Of a stretch of DNA of 53,579 nt, positions 1-8,617 are shown one piece after another (position 1 is the stretch's first letter; every line of letters starts with the position of its first letter). Below the pieces are notes generated by a model, which was not told the DNA's origin, ran no database searches, and saw nothing but the letters and a program-made list of their open reading frames with translations. The DNA lies in IMG/VR virus record IMGVR_UViG_3300032086_004496, positions 1-53,579 of that record; one strand, given 5' to 3'. Made by a program: the position numbers and the translations under genes. The DNA comes from a virus.

Positions 1-827
1 TCTTGTATTAATCTATTTGAACTTACTTGCCCTAAAACTCCAAAACGACCAAAGTAAAAGTCATAATCATCGTTGACCACATCGACACCAGAGTGGGGGC
101 CAGTCATAACTGGTAATTTGTTTCTCTGTAGAAAGTTTCTTAGTTTATGAACAGACCCAGATCGTCTAACACCTGAACCTACAACAACCATTGGCTTTTT
201 TGCTGATTTGATAGCTTCTTTCAGTTTTGCTAGTTTTTTGGAGGAGAGTCCTTTTGTTTTATTTTGTTTTGGCTCATAAACTCTAAGCTTGTCTAATTCA
301 ACACTAGCACCTTGGATGTCCAAAGGAACGTCTATCCATACTGGTCCTGGTCGTCCCGTAACACTTTTATGATGGGCTTTTTCTAGGTGAAACAAGATAT
401 CCTGTTTATCAGTCACCATGTGAGCATATTTAGTCATGCCCTTTACAACAGAGACAATATCAAATTCTTGATCTCCTATTTGTCGGCAACCTGTACCATC
501 AGATAGTTGATTAGTTGGAACTTGTCCTGAGATATAAAAAACAGGGACTGAATCAAGCCAGCTTCCTAGAAGTCCTGTTAGGGTATTCGTCCCCCCAGGT
601 CCTGTTGTCACAACAACAGCAGAATGACCTTTAATCCTTGAGTGTGCTTCGGCAGCCATGGCAGCCGATTGCTCGTGGTGTGTGCAAAAATATCCTATCT
701 CCGATTTTCCTATAGAGTCGATCAAGTGCATACATCCGCCACCAGACACGGTGTAGACATTGTCAATTCCCTTTTCTAGTAAAAAATTGATAATAAGATC
801 AGATACTTTTACTTGTTTAGTTCCCAA
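1..827 (-). CDS. ThDP-dependent enzyme, acetolactate synthase-like (partial)
   Basis: The reading frame runs from a TTG at 827 through the window edge, so about 275 N-terminal residues are seen. It matches the pyrimidine-binding N-terminal domain and the start of the central domain of acetolactate synthase/pyruvate oxidase-type enzymes: SGGGCMHLIDS, the cofactor-activating Glu in THHEQSAAMAAE, TTGPGGTNTLTGL and GRPGPVWIDVPLD. The TTG follows a G-rich Shine-Dalgarno-like stretch and overlaps the end of the upstream glycosyltransferase gene by 19 bases. Family members make acetolactate or, in sugar clusters (YerE type), add two-carbon branches to nucleotide sugars. Its place in a glycosyltransferase operon makes a sugar role possible. 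The substrate cannot be read from the sequence. Confidence 0.85.
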   Translation of the reverse strand, partial: MGTKQVKVSDLIINFLLEKGIDNVYTVSGGGCMHLIDSIGKSEIGYFCTHHEQSAAMAAEAHSRIKGHSAVVVTTGPGGTNTLTGLLGSWLDSVPVFYISGQVPTNQLSDGTGCRQIGDQEFDIVSVVKGMTKYAHMVTDKQDILFHLEKAHHKSVTGRPGPVWIDVPLDIQGASVELDKLRVYEPKQNKTKGLSSKKLAKLKEAIKSAKKPMVVVGSGVRRSGSVHKLRNFLQRNKLPVMTGPHSGVDVVNDDYDFYFGRFGVLGQVSSNRLIQ

Positions 828-1567
828 GTTTCCCCCCAAAATTCTTGGATCATCTTATCATAGTCGTATATCTGTTTTTCGCTATGTACACTCCAAGTAC
901 ATTGACCCTCATGAAGTTGATAATTATACCCTAGTGTTGTTGGACAAGGGTAAATAAAGATATCATTCTCTGCTAAGTTACAAAACATATCATAATCTTC
1001 TGCTCCTCGCAACTCTTTTCTTTTTTCAATATGGGCAACTGGCTTCAAGTACTGATACAGGTCCTTGTGATAGAATACAGAGGGAGTATTAACAGGCGAT
1101 CTCTCTAGACACATTCTCTTGAATTCATCAATGTTTCGATACTTATAGACCTGATCCGCTTGTTTGAAATTATCCATCATAATTGAGATGCCTGATTGTA
1201 GACATTTTACCATTTCTTTTCTAGGCGAAATTATTTTTGAAACGCTTGATAAATACGTACTATCAATGTAATCATCAGAAGCAATAAACGTTATATACTC
1301 GGTGTCGCAATTTTCAAAAGCGTGCTCAAAAGCCTCTCTATAAGAATTCTTATAGATATTTGGTATATCAATAACTGTGATTTTTTTGCTAAACTTGTTT
1401 TGGTATCTGGTGAGAATCTCGGCAGTGGAATCAGTGCTTTCGTTATTATAGGCTACAATCTTGTAGTTATCATAATCTTGATTAATAACAGATTCCAAAC
1501 ACCTCTCTAATAGCTTTTCAGAATTATAACAAGGGACAACAATGGTTATTGATATGGGACTACTCAT
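809..1567 (-). CDS. Family 2 glycosyltransferase
   Basis: This 252-residue protein has a GT-A fold N-terminus: ITIVVPCYNSEKLLERCLES at residues 7-26, then NNESTDST and the metal-binding region FIASDD near residue 95. Such enzymes move a sugar from a nucleotide donor to a glycan or protein acceptor. Its start overlaps the stop of the upstream HAD-like gene by 4 bases, indicating translational coupling within the glycan operon. Donor and acceptor are unknown. The C-terminal half has no motif I recognise. Confidence 0.88.
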   Translation of the reverse strand: MSSPISITIVVPCYNSEKLLERCLESVINQDYDNYKIVAYNNESTDSTAEILTRYQNKFSKKITVIDIPNIYKNSYREAFEHAFENCDTEYITFIASDDYIDSTYLSSVSKIISPRKEMVKCLQSGISIMMDNFKQADQVYKYRNIDEFKRMCLERSPVNTPSVFYHKDLYQYLKPVAHIEKRKELRGAEDYDMFCNLAENDIFIYPCPTTLGYNYQLHEGQCTWSVHSEKQIYDYDKMIQEFWGETWELNK

Positions 1568-1872
1568 TTCCAGTCGCTCACATTCATGTTCTTATCATCT
1601 ATAAACAAATCATAATATGGCTTTCCGAATTTTAAGTCATGGTATTTTACACCCCAGTTTTTAAACTGCTCCTCCGTTAGTTCTCGCCAATCAAGACCCG
1701 TAGTTGTACCTCTTGCGGTCCAATATACAATTGTATGCCCCTCATCAAACAAGGAGTTACCTTTTTCAATGTTTTCATACAATGGTTCTGCTCTAGTATA
1801 GTCTCTATCTGTTGTTTCATCTTCATATGGATGATAACATATTGTCTCATCAATATCAATATAAATAATCAT
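1564..1872 (-). CDS. Small HAD-like phosphatase or capsule-type hydrolase
   Basis: The protein has 102 residues. HAD motif I is at the N-terminus (DIDETIC, residues 6-12), a motif II-like YWTARGT is near residue 51, and a C-terminal FGKPYYDLFIDDKN carries the motif III/IV residues. This arrangement resembles small HAD proteins found in capsule and LPS clusters. It overlaps both neighbours by 4 bases. A role in dephosphorylating a sugar phosphate within the glycan pathway is inferred from context. Confidence 0.75.
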   Translation of the reverse strand: MIIYIDIDETICYHPYEDETTDRDYTRAEPLYENIEKGNSLFDEGHTIVYWTARGTTTGLDWRELTEEQFKNWGVKYHDLKFGKPYYDLFIDDKNMNVSDWK

Positions 1873-2780
1873 AATTTTTCCATTTGCTCTACACGCTTTA
1901 TATACGTGTGATTGTTTAGTATATTTTGTATGTTTTCCTGTTTATACTCTAAAAGTTCAGATTTAGTTTTTGACAATAGTTTCTTAACTTCTTCAACCAT
2001 CATCTCTGGGTCACTGGAGGTAGGAACCTCTGGGAAAAGTCTATTGAGTTGTGTGATTTCATCACTAACTAAAGCACCATTTAGCCCCAGTGTTTTAAAT
2101 GTTCTCTCGTTTGTATCAAGCCCTAAGACCCTTTGGTATTTATCATGTATATTGATACAAATTTTACTACAAGAGATAACCTTTTGTTCTTGCTCATGAG
2201 ATAGATTTTGTCCGATGAAAAAACCACATCTCATTCCGCTTTTATCATGTTCTTTCTTGAAAGCTTTTAGATGATTAATCATTATGGCTAATTTTTCATT
2301 GAAGCCGTTATTTGCTACGCCACCAACAAAACAAACATCAAATAATTCTTCTCCATTTTGTTTTTTGTAATTGACGCTATCAAAAGCCAAAGGTATAGTA
2401 ACAGGATTATTCCAAAACTTATGATGTTCTGTAACATCTCCATAAGTCCATTGTACCACACTGTCTATTTTATTAAGTTCGTCTCTTACGCTCTCTGGAC
2501 AAAGAGACTGAAAGTTTGGATGTTGTCCCCACGGGTCAGGAAACGTATTTGGTTGAACATACAGATATGTTTTGTTTGCCTTAGAGATTACATCTAAACT
2601 ATCATGCCCAACAGAACCATCTGTTGTCATAATTGAATAGTTACTATCATTTATATCAGAGATTTTATCAAAAAACTCTACTTCATACCCTTTATCTTGC
2701 CAGGCAGCGGCATATCCCCTATAGATCCAAAAACCAGCCCCATATTCTGGTGGGTGATTTTTGATATAAATTTTACTCAT
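1869..2780 (-). CDS. GT-B glycosyltransferase, CgeB-like
   Basis: The 303-residue protein begins with a GT-B-like N-terminal region (GAGFWIYRGYAAAW). It ends with a family 1-like C-terminal domain: CFVGGVANNGF, then CSKICINIHDKYQRVLG, and NERTFKTLGLNGALVSDEI. That tail is typical of CgeB/Glyco_trans_1_2 proteins. It follows the next glycosyltransferase gene by one base and overlaps the HAD-like gene by four. The sugar is unknown. Confidence 0.78.
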   Translation of the reverse strand: MSKIYIKNHPPEYGAGFWIYRGYAAAWQDKGYEVEFFDKISDINDSNYSIMTTDGSVGHDSLDVISKANKTYLYVQPNTFPDPWGQHPNFQSLCPESVRDELNKIDSVVQWTYGDVTEHHKFWNNPVTIPLAFDSVNYKKQNGEELFDVCFVGGVANNGFNEKLAIMINHLKAFKKEHDKSGMRCGFFIGQNLSHEQEQKVISCSKICINIHDKYQRVLGLDTNERTFKTLGLNGALVSDEITQLNRLFPEVPTSSDPEMMVEEVKKLLSKTKSELLEYKQENIQNILNNHTYIKRVEQMEKL

Positions 2781-2781
2781 T

Positions 2782-3699
2782 CTAAAACTTTTTTATTTGA
2801 TCTAAGACTTTAGCTAATCTAACCTTAGATTCATGCTCCTTCATGAACCTATTGTATCCGTTCTTTGAAATTTCTTTAATGATAGAATCATGTTTTATGA
2901 TTGTCTTATATTTTTCCAGCATTTCGTATTCATTTGTAAAGGTTATTATCTCTTTATCAATTTCGAAATATTCTTCTATACCATCGTGGTACTCTGTTAG
3001 CAATAATGTATTTGCTGCTGGAACCTCAAACATCCTAGCCTTCATTTGAGTTCTTGGTGGTGTTGAATTTGTATTCATACTAAAATTCAAACCTATTTTT
3101 GACTTTGCATGAGTCAGCATCATATCCTCATGAGATAGTCCCGAAAAAAACTTGACATCAAGATTATTATGTTTGAACATATTTTCCATTGTTATGCGTT
3201 GATTATTTTTGTTTCCAATAAAAGACATATCATACGCTTTATCTACACTGGTTGGATAAAGGTCAATATTCGTATGCCACATTCCTACAAAAATATTGTC
3301 GTAACCTATCTTTTTATATTCATCTAGAAATTCTTTTTCAGGAGTAGAACACACTGAGAAATATTTACATGCTATGCTGGAAAAGTTTGCGAATCTCCAA
3401 GTGTCGTCACAAAACCAGTTAAATGTCTTAGTTCTTCCAGATTCAGTTTCCTTTTTTATTTCTTCCCACGGCTCATAAGGTGTAAGATTAGCATCGCCCG
3501 TCATGCAGCAAAAAATAAGATCAGGCTTATAATTTTCTACAATTTTTGAAAAGTCTTTCTCTTTTGGATTCACAGTGTCATAAAAATAAACATCGTGCCC
3601 CATGGATAAAAGGGGCAAATAAACACTCCAATATCCTCCATCTATCCTTGATCCCTCTGGGCGTGGGTATGTTTTATTGATAACAAGTAATATTTTCAT
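2782..3699 (-). CDS. GT-B glycosyltransferase, CgeB-like
   Basis: The 305-residue protein starts KILLVINKTYPRPEGSRIDG and has the CgeB-like C-terminal signature SKIGLNFSMNTNS, RMFEVPAANTLLLTEY and FTNEYEMLEKYK. It is a likely paralogue of the downstream gene at 1869-2780, since both share the order of these motifs. The start overlaps the previous gene by 4 bases. It probably adds one sugar of a phage- or host-directed glycan. Confidence 0.8.
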   Translation of the reverse strand: MKILLVINKTYPRPEGSRIDGGYWSVYLPLLSMGHDVYFYDTVNPKEKDFSKIVENYKPDLIFCCMTGDANLTPYEPWEEIKKETESGRTKTFNWFCDDTWRFANFSSIACKYFSVCSTPEKEFLDEYKKIGYDNIFVGMWHTNIDLYPTSVDKAYDMSFIGNKNNQRITMENMFKHNNLDVKFFSGLSHEDMMLTHAKSKIGLNFSMNTNSTPPRTQMKARMFEVPAANTLLLTEYHDGIEEYFEIDKEIITFTNEYEMLEKYKTIIKHDSIIKEISKNGYNRFMKEHESKVRLAKVLDQIKKF

Positions 3700-4544
3700 A
3701 AGATGATTTCTTCTATTGTTTGTATTATTGTCTCTCTTTTATTTTTCATCTCGTTGATAAGATCTTTTCCCTTAAGAGCAAACCATTCCTCACTAGTAGC
3801 TCCAACTTTCTTGTTTGTAACAACCTTCATGCCACACATTCTAGCTTCTACAACTACCCTACAAAGAGTTTCTAGGGTTTTTGGCAGAAAAATAAAAGTA
3901 TCATTCTCTGAAAGTTTGTCCAAAAATTTTTCATATGGTAAATTACCCACAAGGTCATATGGTATTTTTTTATTATAGCAAAAAGCGATTGTTTCTGAAG
4001 TCGCTTTGATTGGGTTTAGTGACTCCCAAATAGAATATCTGCTTCTCTTATTTTTCCTAGACATAATATCAATCTTGGACAATATTTCCTCACTCCACAG
4101 ATTCCCACCCAAACTAAGTACGTTATCAATTTTTAGATTCTTTTCCACAACATGTTTGTGTAATTTACTCTGGCAAAATACACCAAGAGCGCCTTTGTAA
4201 AAATTGTAATTTATAATCTGATCTTCAGGGGCTGAATAATCTTTAAAATAAGAAGGATCACGAGTTTTTAGATATTTATGATCATGTTCGTAAATCGCAT
4301 ACTTACATCCATCCTCAGCAAAAGATCTTTTACACTCTTCACTAAGCCCAATGAAGTTAGCAATCAAAAAACGATTATCTTTATTCTGTTGGATGTATTC
4401 TGGAGTGACTCTTTGAGAATGCACCCTCTCCACATGGTGTCCCCTCTTTGACAATAAGAGAATGGCTTCTTCGTTGTTTAGTTCTCCACCACCATTTACT
4501 TGATCAGCAAAAAAGTCAGCTATAAAAGATATTTTTTTAGTCAT
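3696..4544 (-). CDS. GT-B glycosyltransferase
   Basis: At 282 residues this is shorter than a usual two-domain GT-B enzyme. A donor-site motif of the E-x7-E type is visible in the C-terminal third (ETLCRVVVEARMCGMKVV), and DFFADQVNGGGELNN lies near the N-terminus. It overlaps the upstream glycosyltransferase by 8 bases and the downstream one by 4. Assignment to a precise family is uncertain. Confidence 0.75.
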   Translation of the reverse strand: MTKKISFIADFFADQVNGGGELNNEEAILLLSKRGHHVERVHSQRVTPEYIQQNKDNRFLIANFIGLSEECKRSFAEDGCKYAIYEHDHKYLKTRDPSYFKDYSAPEDQIINYNFYKGALGVFCQSKLHKHVVEKNLKIDNVLSLGGNLWSEEILSKIDIMSRKNKRSRYSIWESLNPIKATSETIAFCYNKKIPYDLVGNLPYEKFLDKLSENDTFIFLPKTLETLCRVVVEARMCGMKVVTNKKVGATSEEWFALKGKDLINEMKNKRETIIQTIEEIIL

Positions 4545-5820
4545 AGATATCTAAGTTGTTATTTATTTCTTCTAGCCAACTTTCAATCTCTATCATTTCA
4601 TCTGGAGCTACCGATGCGATAGACTCTTGAAATTTATTAGCTATGTTATCATGAGTGTGTTCTTTTCTTAGATACTCTTGAAGTTGAAGTGCGTTGCTTT
4701 TGTGCATCTTATACGAGTCATACATGGACTTCAAATTTTTCTTGAATGACTTCTCGTCTGAAAAAGCCCATTGTGCATCTGCATCGACGACATTTTCCCA
4801 GACAGAATCTTCATTTACTGTTTGGAGATTGTATTTTGTCTTCAAAAACATTGGAGTCGATTTTACTCTTTTTGACTTTTCATTTTTTACAGGCATGTAT
4901 AGGAAATCAATGTGACCAGACCAAGCTGGTGCAATAACTGGCATACCACTATAAGCTGCTTCGTATATGGGCAATCCAAAACCCTCTCCACGAGTTGTTG
5001 TTACATAAGCATTTATTTTGTCGTTTTTAAACAAGGAGTGCATTTCATCTTCCAGGAGATTTCCATGCAAAAGATATATTTTACATTTTCTATCCTTTAT
5101 TGGCGACAACATCTGCTCAATGCTTTGAACCATATATTTTCTGTCCATGACAGAATTATTCACTTGGTTTGCTTTGATTACTAATCCAACATTTTCATCA
5201 TCTTTGAATTGTTCAGCGAACCAAACTATAGTCTCGTGAAGAGCTTTTCTTGGTCCCGCTTGAGCAATTGTAAGAAAGTTAAAATCTGTGTCTAATTCAA
5301 TACCAAGATCTGTTTCTGTTTTTAGCAACTCTTCTTTCACAGGGTAACCAATAATATCCATTGGCACTGTACATTTTAGTTTGCCTCGGAGTCCGCCTTG
5401 TTCATCTACAATATCATAGGTCGGATTGGTGAATGAATCTTTCGAGTGTTTCGAGATAACAATAACTTTATCCATTGCATTACAGAACTGAATCCATTGA
5501 GCACTGGCTTTATTTGTCTCTATGCCCGCAGTGACTCCAATATTCACTTTTGCTAGATTGGTCCACTCATTTGGAATAAGAACTTGCATTGAGACATCAT
5601 ATGACCCCTGGTAAACTTGTTGCTTTTGAACGCAATGTTCCATAAAAGATTGTAGTTCATCTTTTGCGTTATATGTCCAACTGGTCTTACCCCAACCTGT
5701 TGGTCTAATATAGATATCGTATTTATCTGGGAATTTTGCTAATGATCTAAATACACACCTAGTGTGTTCTCCATAACCACTTCTGCTAAAAATAGGTCCA
5801 ACTATAATTACTTTTTTCAT
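4537..5820 (-). CDS. Family 4-like glycosyltransferase
   Basis: The start is the ATG at 5820, which overlaps the previous stop as ATGA. The upstream alternative at 5838 would add six residues and overlap more. The protein has 427 residues with KKVIIVGPIFSRSGYGEHTR at the N-terminus. The classic donor site EGFGLPIYEAAYSGMPVIAP (E-x7-E) sits in the C-terminal domain, and VVISKHSKDSF is mid-protein. It belongs to the GT1/GT4 retaining superfamily. Part of the six-enzyme glycan operon. Confidence 0.87.
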   Translation of the reverse strand: MKKVIIVGPIFSRSGYGEHTRCVFRSLAKFPDKYDIYIRPTGWGKTSWTYNAKDELQSFMEHCVQKQQVYQGSYDVSMQVLIPNEWTNLAKVNIGVTAGIETNKASAQWIQFCNAMDKVIVISKHSKDSFTNPTYDIVDEQGGLRGKLKCTVPMDIIGYPVKEELLKTETDLGIELDTDFNFLTIAQAGPRKALHETIVWFAEQFKDDENVGLVIKANQVNNSVMDRKYMVQSIEQMLSPIKDRKCKIYLLHGNLLEDEMHSLFKNDKINAYVTTTRGEGFGLPIYEAAYSGMPVIAPAWSGHIDFLYMPVKNEKSKRVKSTPMFLKTKYNLQTVNEDSVWENVVDADAQWAFSDEKSFKKNLKSMYDSYKMHKSNALQLQEYLRKEHTHDNIANKFQESIASVAPDEMIEIESWLEEINNNLDIYD

Positions 5821-7085
5821 ATCTTGACAAACTCCCATCGATTCTTGTGATTTTTCCTAGTCTCCCAAGATCCATTTTCCTTATGTACATTTTCTAAAAT
5901 CTCAACCCATGAATTTCTCATATTTTCAAAATTGTAATTTTTATCAATATGCTTCATACCAAGCTCGCCTAGCTTTTCTCTTTCGTCTGTTGACATTTCA
6001 TACATCTTCACCATTGCATCAACAACATCGTCTTTATTCAATCTATCTTCATAAATCCAAGGCACTTGAAGCGAACCAATAACTGCTTGTGAACTTGGTT
6101 CAATCACCACCCCAAATTCAGTCTCGCCATCCGATACTTGTTCTTGGAGTCCGCCTGTTTTTGTGGCGATAACAGGGGTACCGCAAGCCAAAGACTCATT
6201 AGCAGAAAGACCAAATCCTTCGGCATCTGAAATACAAATTGTACAATCAGCTAGGTTATATAAACCCCTCATTTGTTCTGGTGGCAACTTCTGCTTACTA
6301 AACATCACTTGCCCAGTTGTTAGTCCTAAATGTTGAGTCAAAAATTCAAGAGGCTGACCATGTGGATCATTTACATCTGTATGCATCAACAAACATGTTT
6401 TATCACTCCCAACCTTATCAACAAACTCCTTGTACCAAAACAAAAGACTTCCAGTCTGTTTTCTTCGGGCGTTCCTACTATTGAAAAACAGAACAAACTT
6501 TCCCTCTAGGTTTTGAGTTTTTCTTATCTCTTTAATCATAGCTTTTTCTGCGGGTGTTTTCATTTTGAAAAACATATTTGGTGGGACCGCATGAGGAAGA
6601 TATACCTCTTTTACCTCAGGAGCTACTGTTTGAACAATATCGCTAGTAACTTTTGAAATAGTAACTACAACATCATTTGAATTGTAGTATCTGTCATTAA
6701 AAGTTGGATACGGATAGTTGTCCCAAACGTGATAATAGACTAGTGGAACATTTTCTCGAATCTCATCTTCCATTTGCCATAACCACTCATAAAAACGTGG
6801 ATCAGTCATAAACCAAACTATGTCTGGCTTATAACCAATTACATGACCTCTCAGTTGTTCTGGATTGGAATATCCATCAACTGGAACTATAATCCAGTCA
6901 TCACCATATTCTGGTGTCTTAGTAGGTGTGTAGTCTGGATGCTTAACTGCTCCGCCAAGCGATAAGACTTGAAACTTACTGGATTGTAAAAGCGCCTCAA
7001 TCATATACTTAGTTTGTGTACCAACCCCAGATGGTAAAAGCGGATGGTCACTAATTGTTAGTATTTTTATTTTCTTATCTGTCAA
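5817..7085 (-). CDS. Family 4-like glycosyltransferase
   Basis: This 422-residue GT-B enzyme has an N-terminal acceptor domain (ISDHPLLPSGVGTQTKYMIE). Its C-terminal domain holds LFFNSRNARRKQ and the E-x7-E donor site EGFGLSANESLACGTPVIAT. It is the first glycosyltransferase of the operon and lies 12 bases after the nuclease gene. The RBS is GAGGAAA-like just before the ATG at 7085. It is likely cytoplasmic. Confidence 0.88.
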   Translation of the reverse strand: MTDKKIKILTISDHPLLPSGVGTQTKYMIEALLQSSKFQVLSLGGAVKHPDYTPTKTPEYGDDWIIVPVDGYSNPEQLRGHVIGYKPDIVWFMTDPRFYEWLWQMEDEIRENVPLVYYHVWDNYPYPTFNDRYYNSNDVVVTISKVTSDIVQTVAPEVKEVYLPHAVPPNMFFKMKTPAEKAMIKEIRKTQNLEGKFVLFFNSRNARRKQTGSLLFWYKEFVDKVGSDKTCLLMHTDVNDPHGQPLEFLTQHLGLTTGQVMFSKQKLPPEQMRGLYNLADCTICISDAEGFGLSANESLACGTPVIATKTGGLQEQVSDGETEFGVVIEPSSQAVIGSLQVPWIYEDRLNKDDVVDAMVKMYEMSTDEREKLGELGMKHIDKNYNFENMRNSWVEILENVHKENGSWETRKNHKNRWEFVKI

Positions 7086-7097
7086 AAAATTTTCCTC

Positions 7098-7937
7098 CTA
7101 CGAACAATACTCCGTCTGGTAAAACTCGCAGGTGCCAAATCGGTCTTTGCAGTTTGTACAAGCAGTCCGGTTCTTGATATAATTCTGTTTATTGATATTA
7201 TGCAACGCTTTTGTCAAGGCGTTAAGTGCATCTGTTGTTCTTTTTTTCGCTGCCGTCACCCGCACGAACTCAGCTTTTTTACCAACCTTCGCAGTTCGTT
7301 TGAGTAAGACAAAATGGCAGTCAACATCTTTCGGGTCAACTTCGTACTTCTGGGCGTAAAAGTGTTTATAGAATACGAGTTGATAGGCGAGGATTTTGTC
7401 GCTCTTCTTTTCACGACGCCATCCCCACGAGCAGGTCTTCCAGTCAATAAGGTGTATTTTCTCATCCTTCTTGGAATAAACTACAAGGTCGATAAAGCCT
7501 TTGAACTTTTTTTCTGCTTCCGTGAATTCTGTGATGGGCTCGTAGAGTTGCTCTTCGGCTGCCAGCACTTCCCAGTCCTCACCGAGTTTACCGAACTTGT
7601 CGGCAAGGCAGCGATAAAGATCAGGGATGATTTGAACGCCATTTAGCAGCCACTCTTTGAGGGCAAAATCCCTTTTGGCTTCTAGTTGGGCATCATCGGG
7701 CAGGGCGTTGAGTTCGGCGATGAATTGCTCTTTAACTAGCGCCTCAATCGTGCCAGGCTCTCTATACTTTTCGGGAGAAGTCAAAGTAAATTCACAAACA
7801 GTGTGAATAGCTTTCCCAAAAGCAGTATAAATGTTGCCCTCAAACTGAGCAATCTTGTCAATGTAAGTAAGTTTGTGGTAGTGAGGGCAGATGTGCCAAT
7901 TCTTCCACTCGGAATACGAAATGTGTTTACCGGCCAA
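7098..7937 (-). CDS. RecB/Cas4-like PD-(D/E)XK nuclease with Fe-S cysteines
   Basis: The 279-residue protein matches the PDDEXK_1 family. The catalytic core is GFIDLVVYS followed by HLIDWKT (D...DxK) near residues 144-170, with LAYQLVFYKHFY (QxxxY) after it. One Cys lies at residue 17 (HICPHYH), and three or more follow in the C-terminus (CTNCKDRFGTCEFYQTEYC). This is the Cys arrangement of the 4Fe-4S cluster in Cas4/AddB-type nucleases. It probably trims or degrades DNA during phage replication or recombination. No CRISPR is nearby, so a phage replication role is more likely than adaptation. Confidence 0.85.
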   Translation of the reverse strand: MAGKHISYSEWKNWHICPHYHKLTYIDKIAQFEGNIYTAFGKAIHTVCEFTLTSPEKYREPGTIEALVKEQFIAELNALPDDAQLEAKRDFALKEWLLNGVQIIPDLYRCLADKFGKLGEDWEVLAAEEQLYEPITEFTEAEKKFKGFIDLVVYSKKDEKIHLIDWKTCSWGWRREKKSDKILAYQLVFYKHFYAQKYEVDPKDVDCHFVLLKRTAKVGKKAEFVRVTAAKKRTTDALNALTKALHNINKQNYIKNRTACTNCKDRFGTCEFYQTEYCS

Positions 7938-7948
7938 GATATCACTTT

Positions 7949-8617
7949 CTAGAAAAAGTTTAGGTTATGCAATTCATCAATCTTGTCATAAAGTCTAGGA
8001 CTTATTTTTTCAAGAATGTCTTTCTTCCCTAAGTAGTAGTATTCAAATCCAGTGGCAAAATATTCTCTCAAAGAAACTGCTGCATAAGGTCTGACAAAGC
8101 TGCCATATGTCATCATTTTCAAAGTATTTTTACCAATTCTGTTGTACAAAAAATTGTCAAATCTTTCATCATACTTTAGATTATCAAAATCATAATCATC
8201 TGTCCAATATCCATCTGATCTGATTTCAAATTTAAGCTCACTTCTTTTCTTGATGAATTCATCAATAATAGATCGGTCACCATATATTTCTTCTGGGTAT
8301 AAAGTTTCTACATGGTGTGCCATCTCATGTACTAAATCATCTAGCAGATCATTAGCATTATCTTGGTCGTTTGTAATGAAAAGCGTATTATCTCTATAAA
8401 GAGCATTTATTTTTCTTGTTTGAAACTCTTCGAAATCGCCGATCATAACTTTTTCAAGATCTTTGTAATAATGAGAGGGCATATTATTCTCAACTGCCTT
8501 CAGAACAGCATTGATATCGACTCCATTCATCATTGGGTCCATTTCTACAACATCAATCCCACCAAACCTGAAGTGTTTAGTTGTGTTCTTTGTCTTATTC
8601 TTGATGTATTCTTTCAT
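7949..8617 (-). CDS. Zinc metallopeptidase-like protein (HExxH)
   Basis: The 222-residue protein carries LVHEMAHHVETLY near residue 95 (HExxH) and a downstream SLREYFATGFEYYYLG, which could supply the third zinc ligand (Glu). This pairing resembles the anthrax-lethal-factor/ImmA-like gluzincin fold. There is no signal peptide, so it would act in the cytoplasm or be packaged. It overlaps PhoH by 4 bases. Substrate unknown. Confidence 0.65.
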   Translation of the reverse strand: MKEYIKNKTKNTTKHFRFGGIDVVEMDPMMNGVDINAVLKAVENNMPSHYYKDLEKVMIGDFEEFQTRKINALYRDNTLFITNDQDNANDLLDDLVHEMAHHVETLYPEEIYGDRSIIDEFIKKRSELKFEIRSDGYWTDDYDFDNLKYDERFDNFLYNRIGKNTLKMMTYGSFVRPYAAVSLREYFATGFEYYYLGKKDILEKISPRLYDKIDELHNLNFF

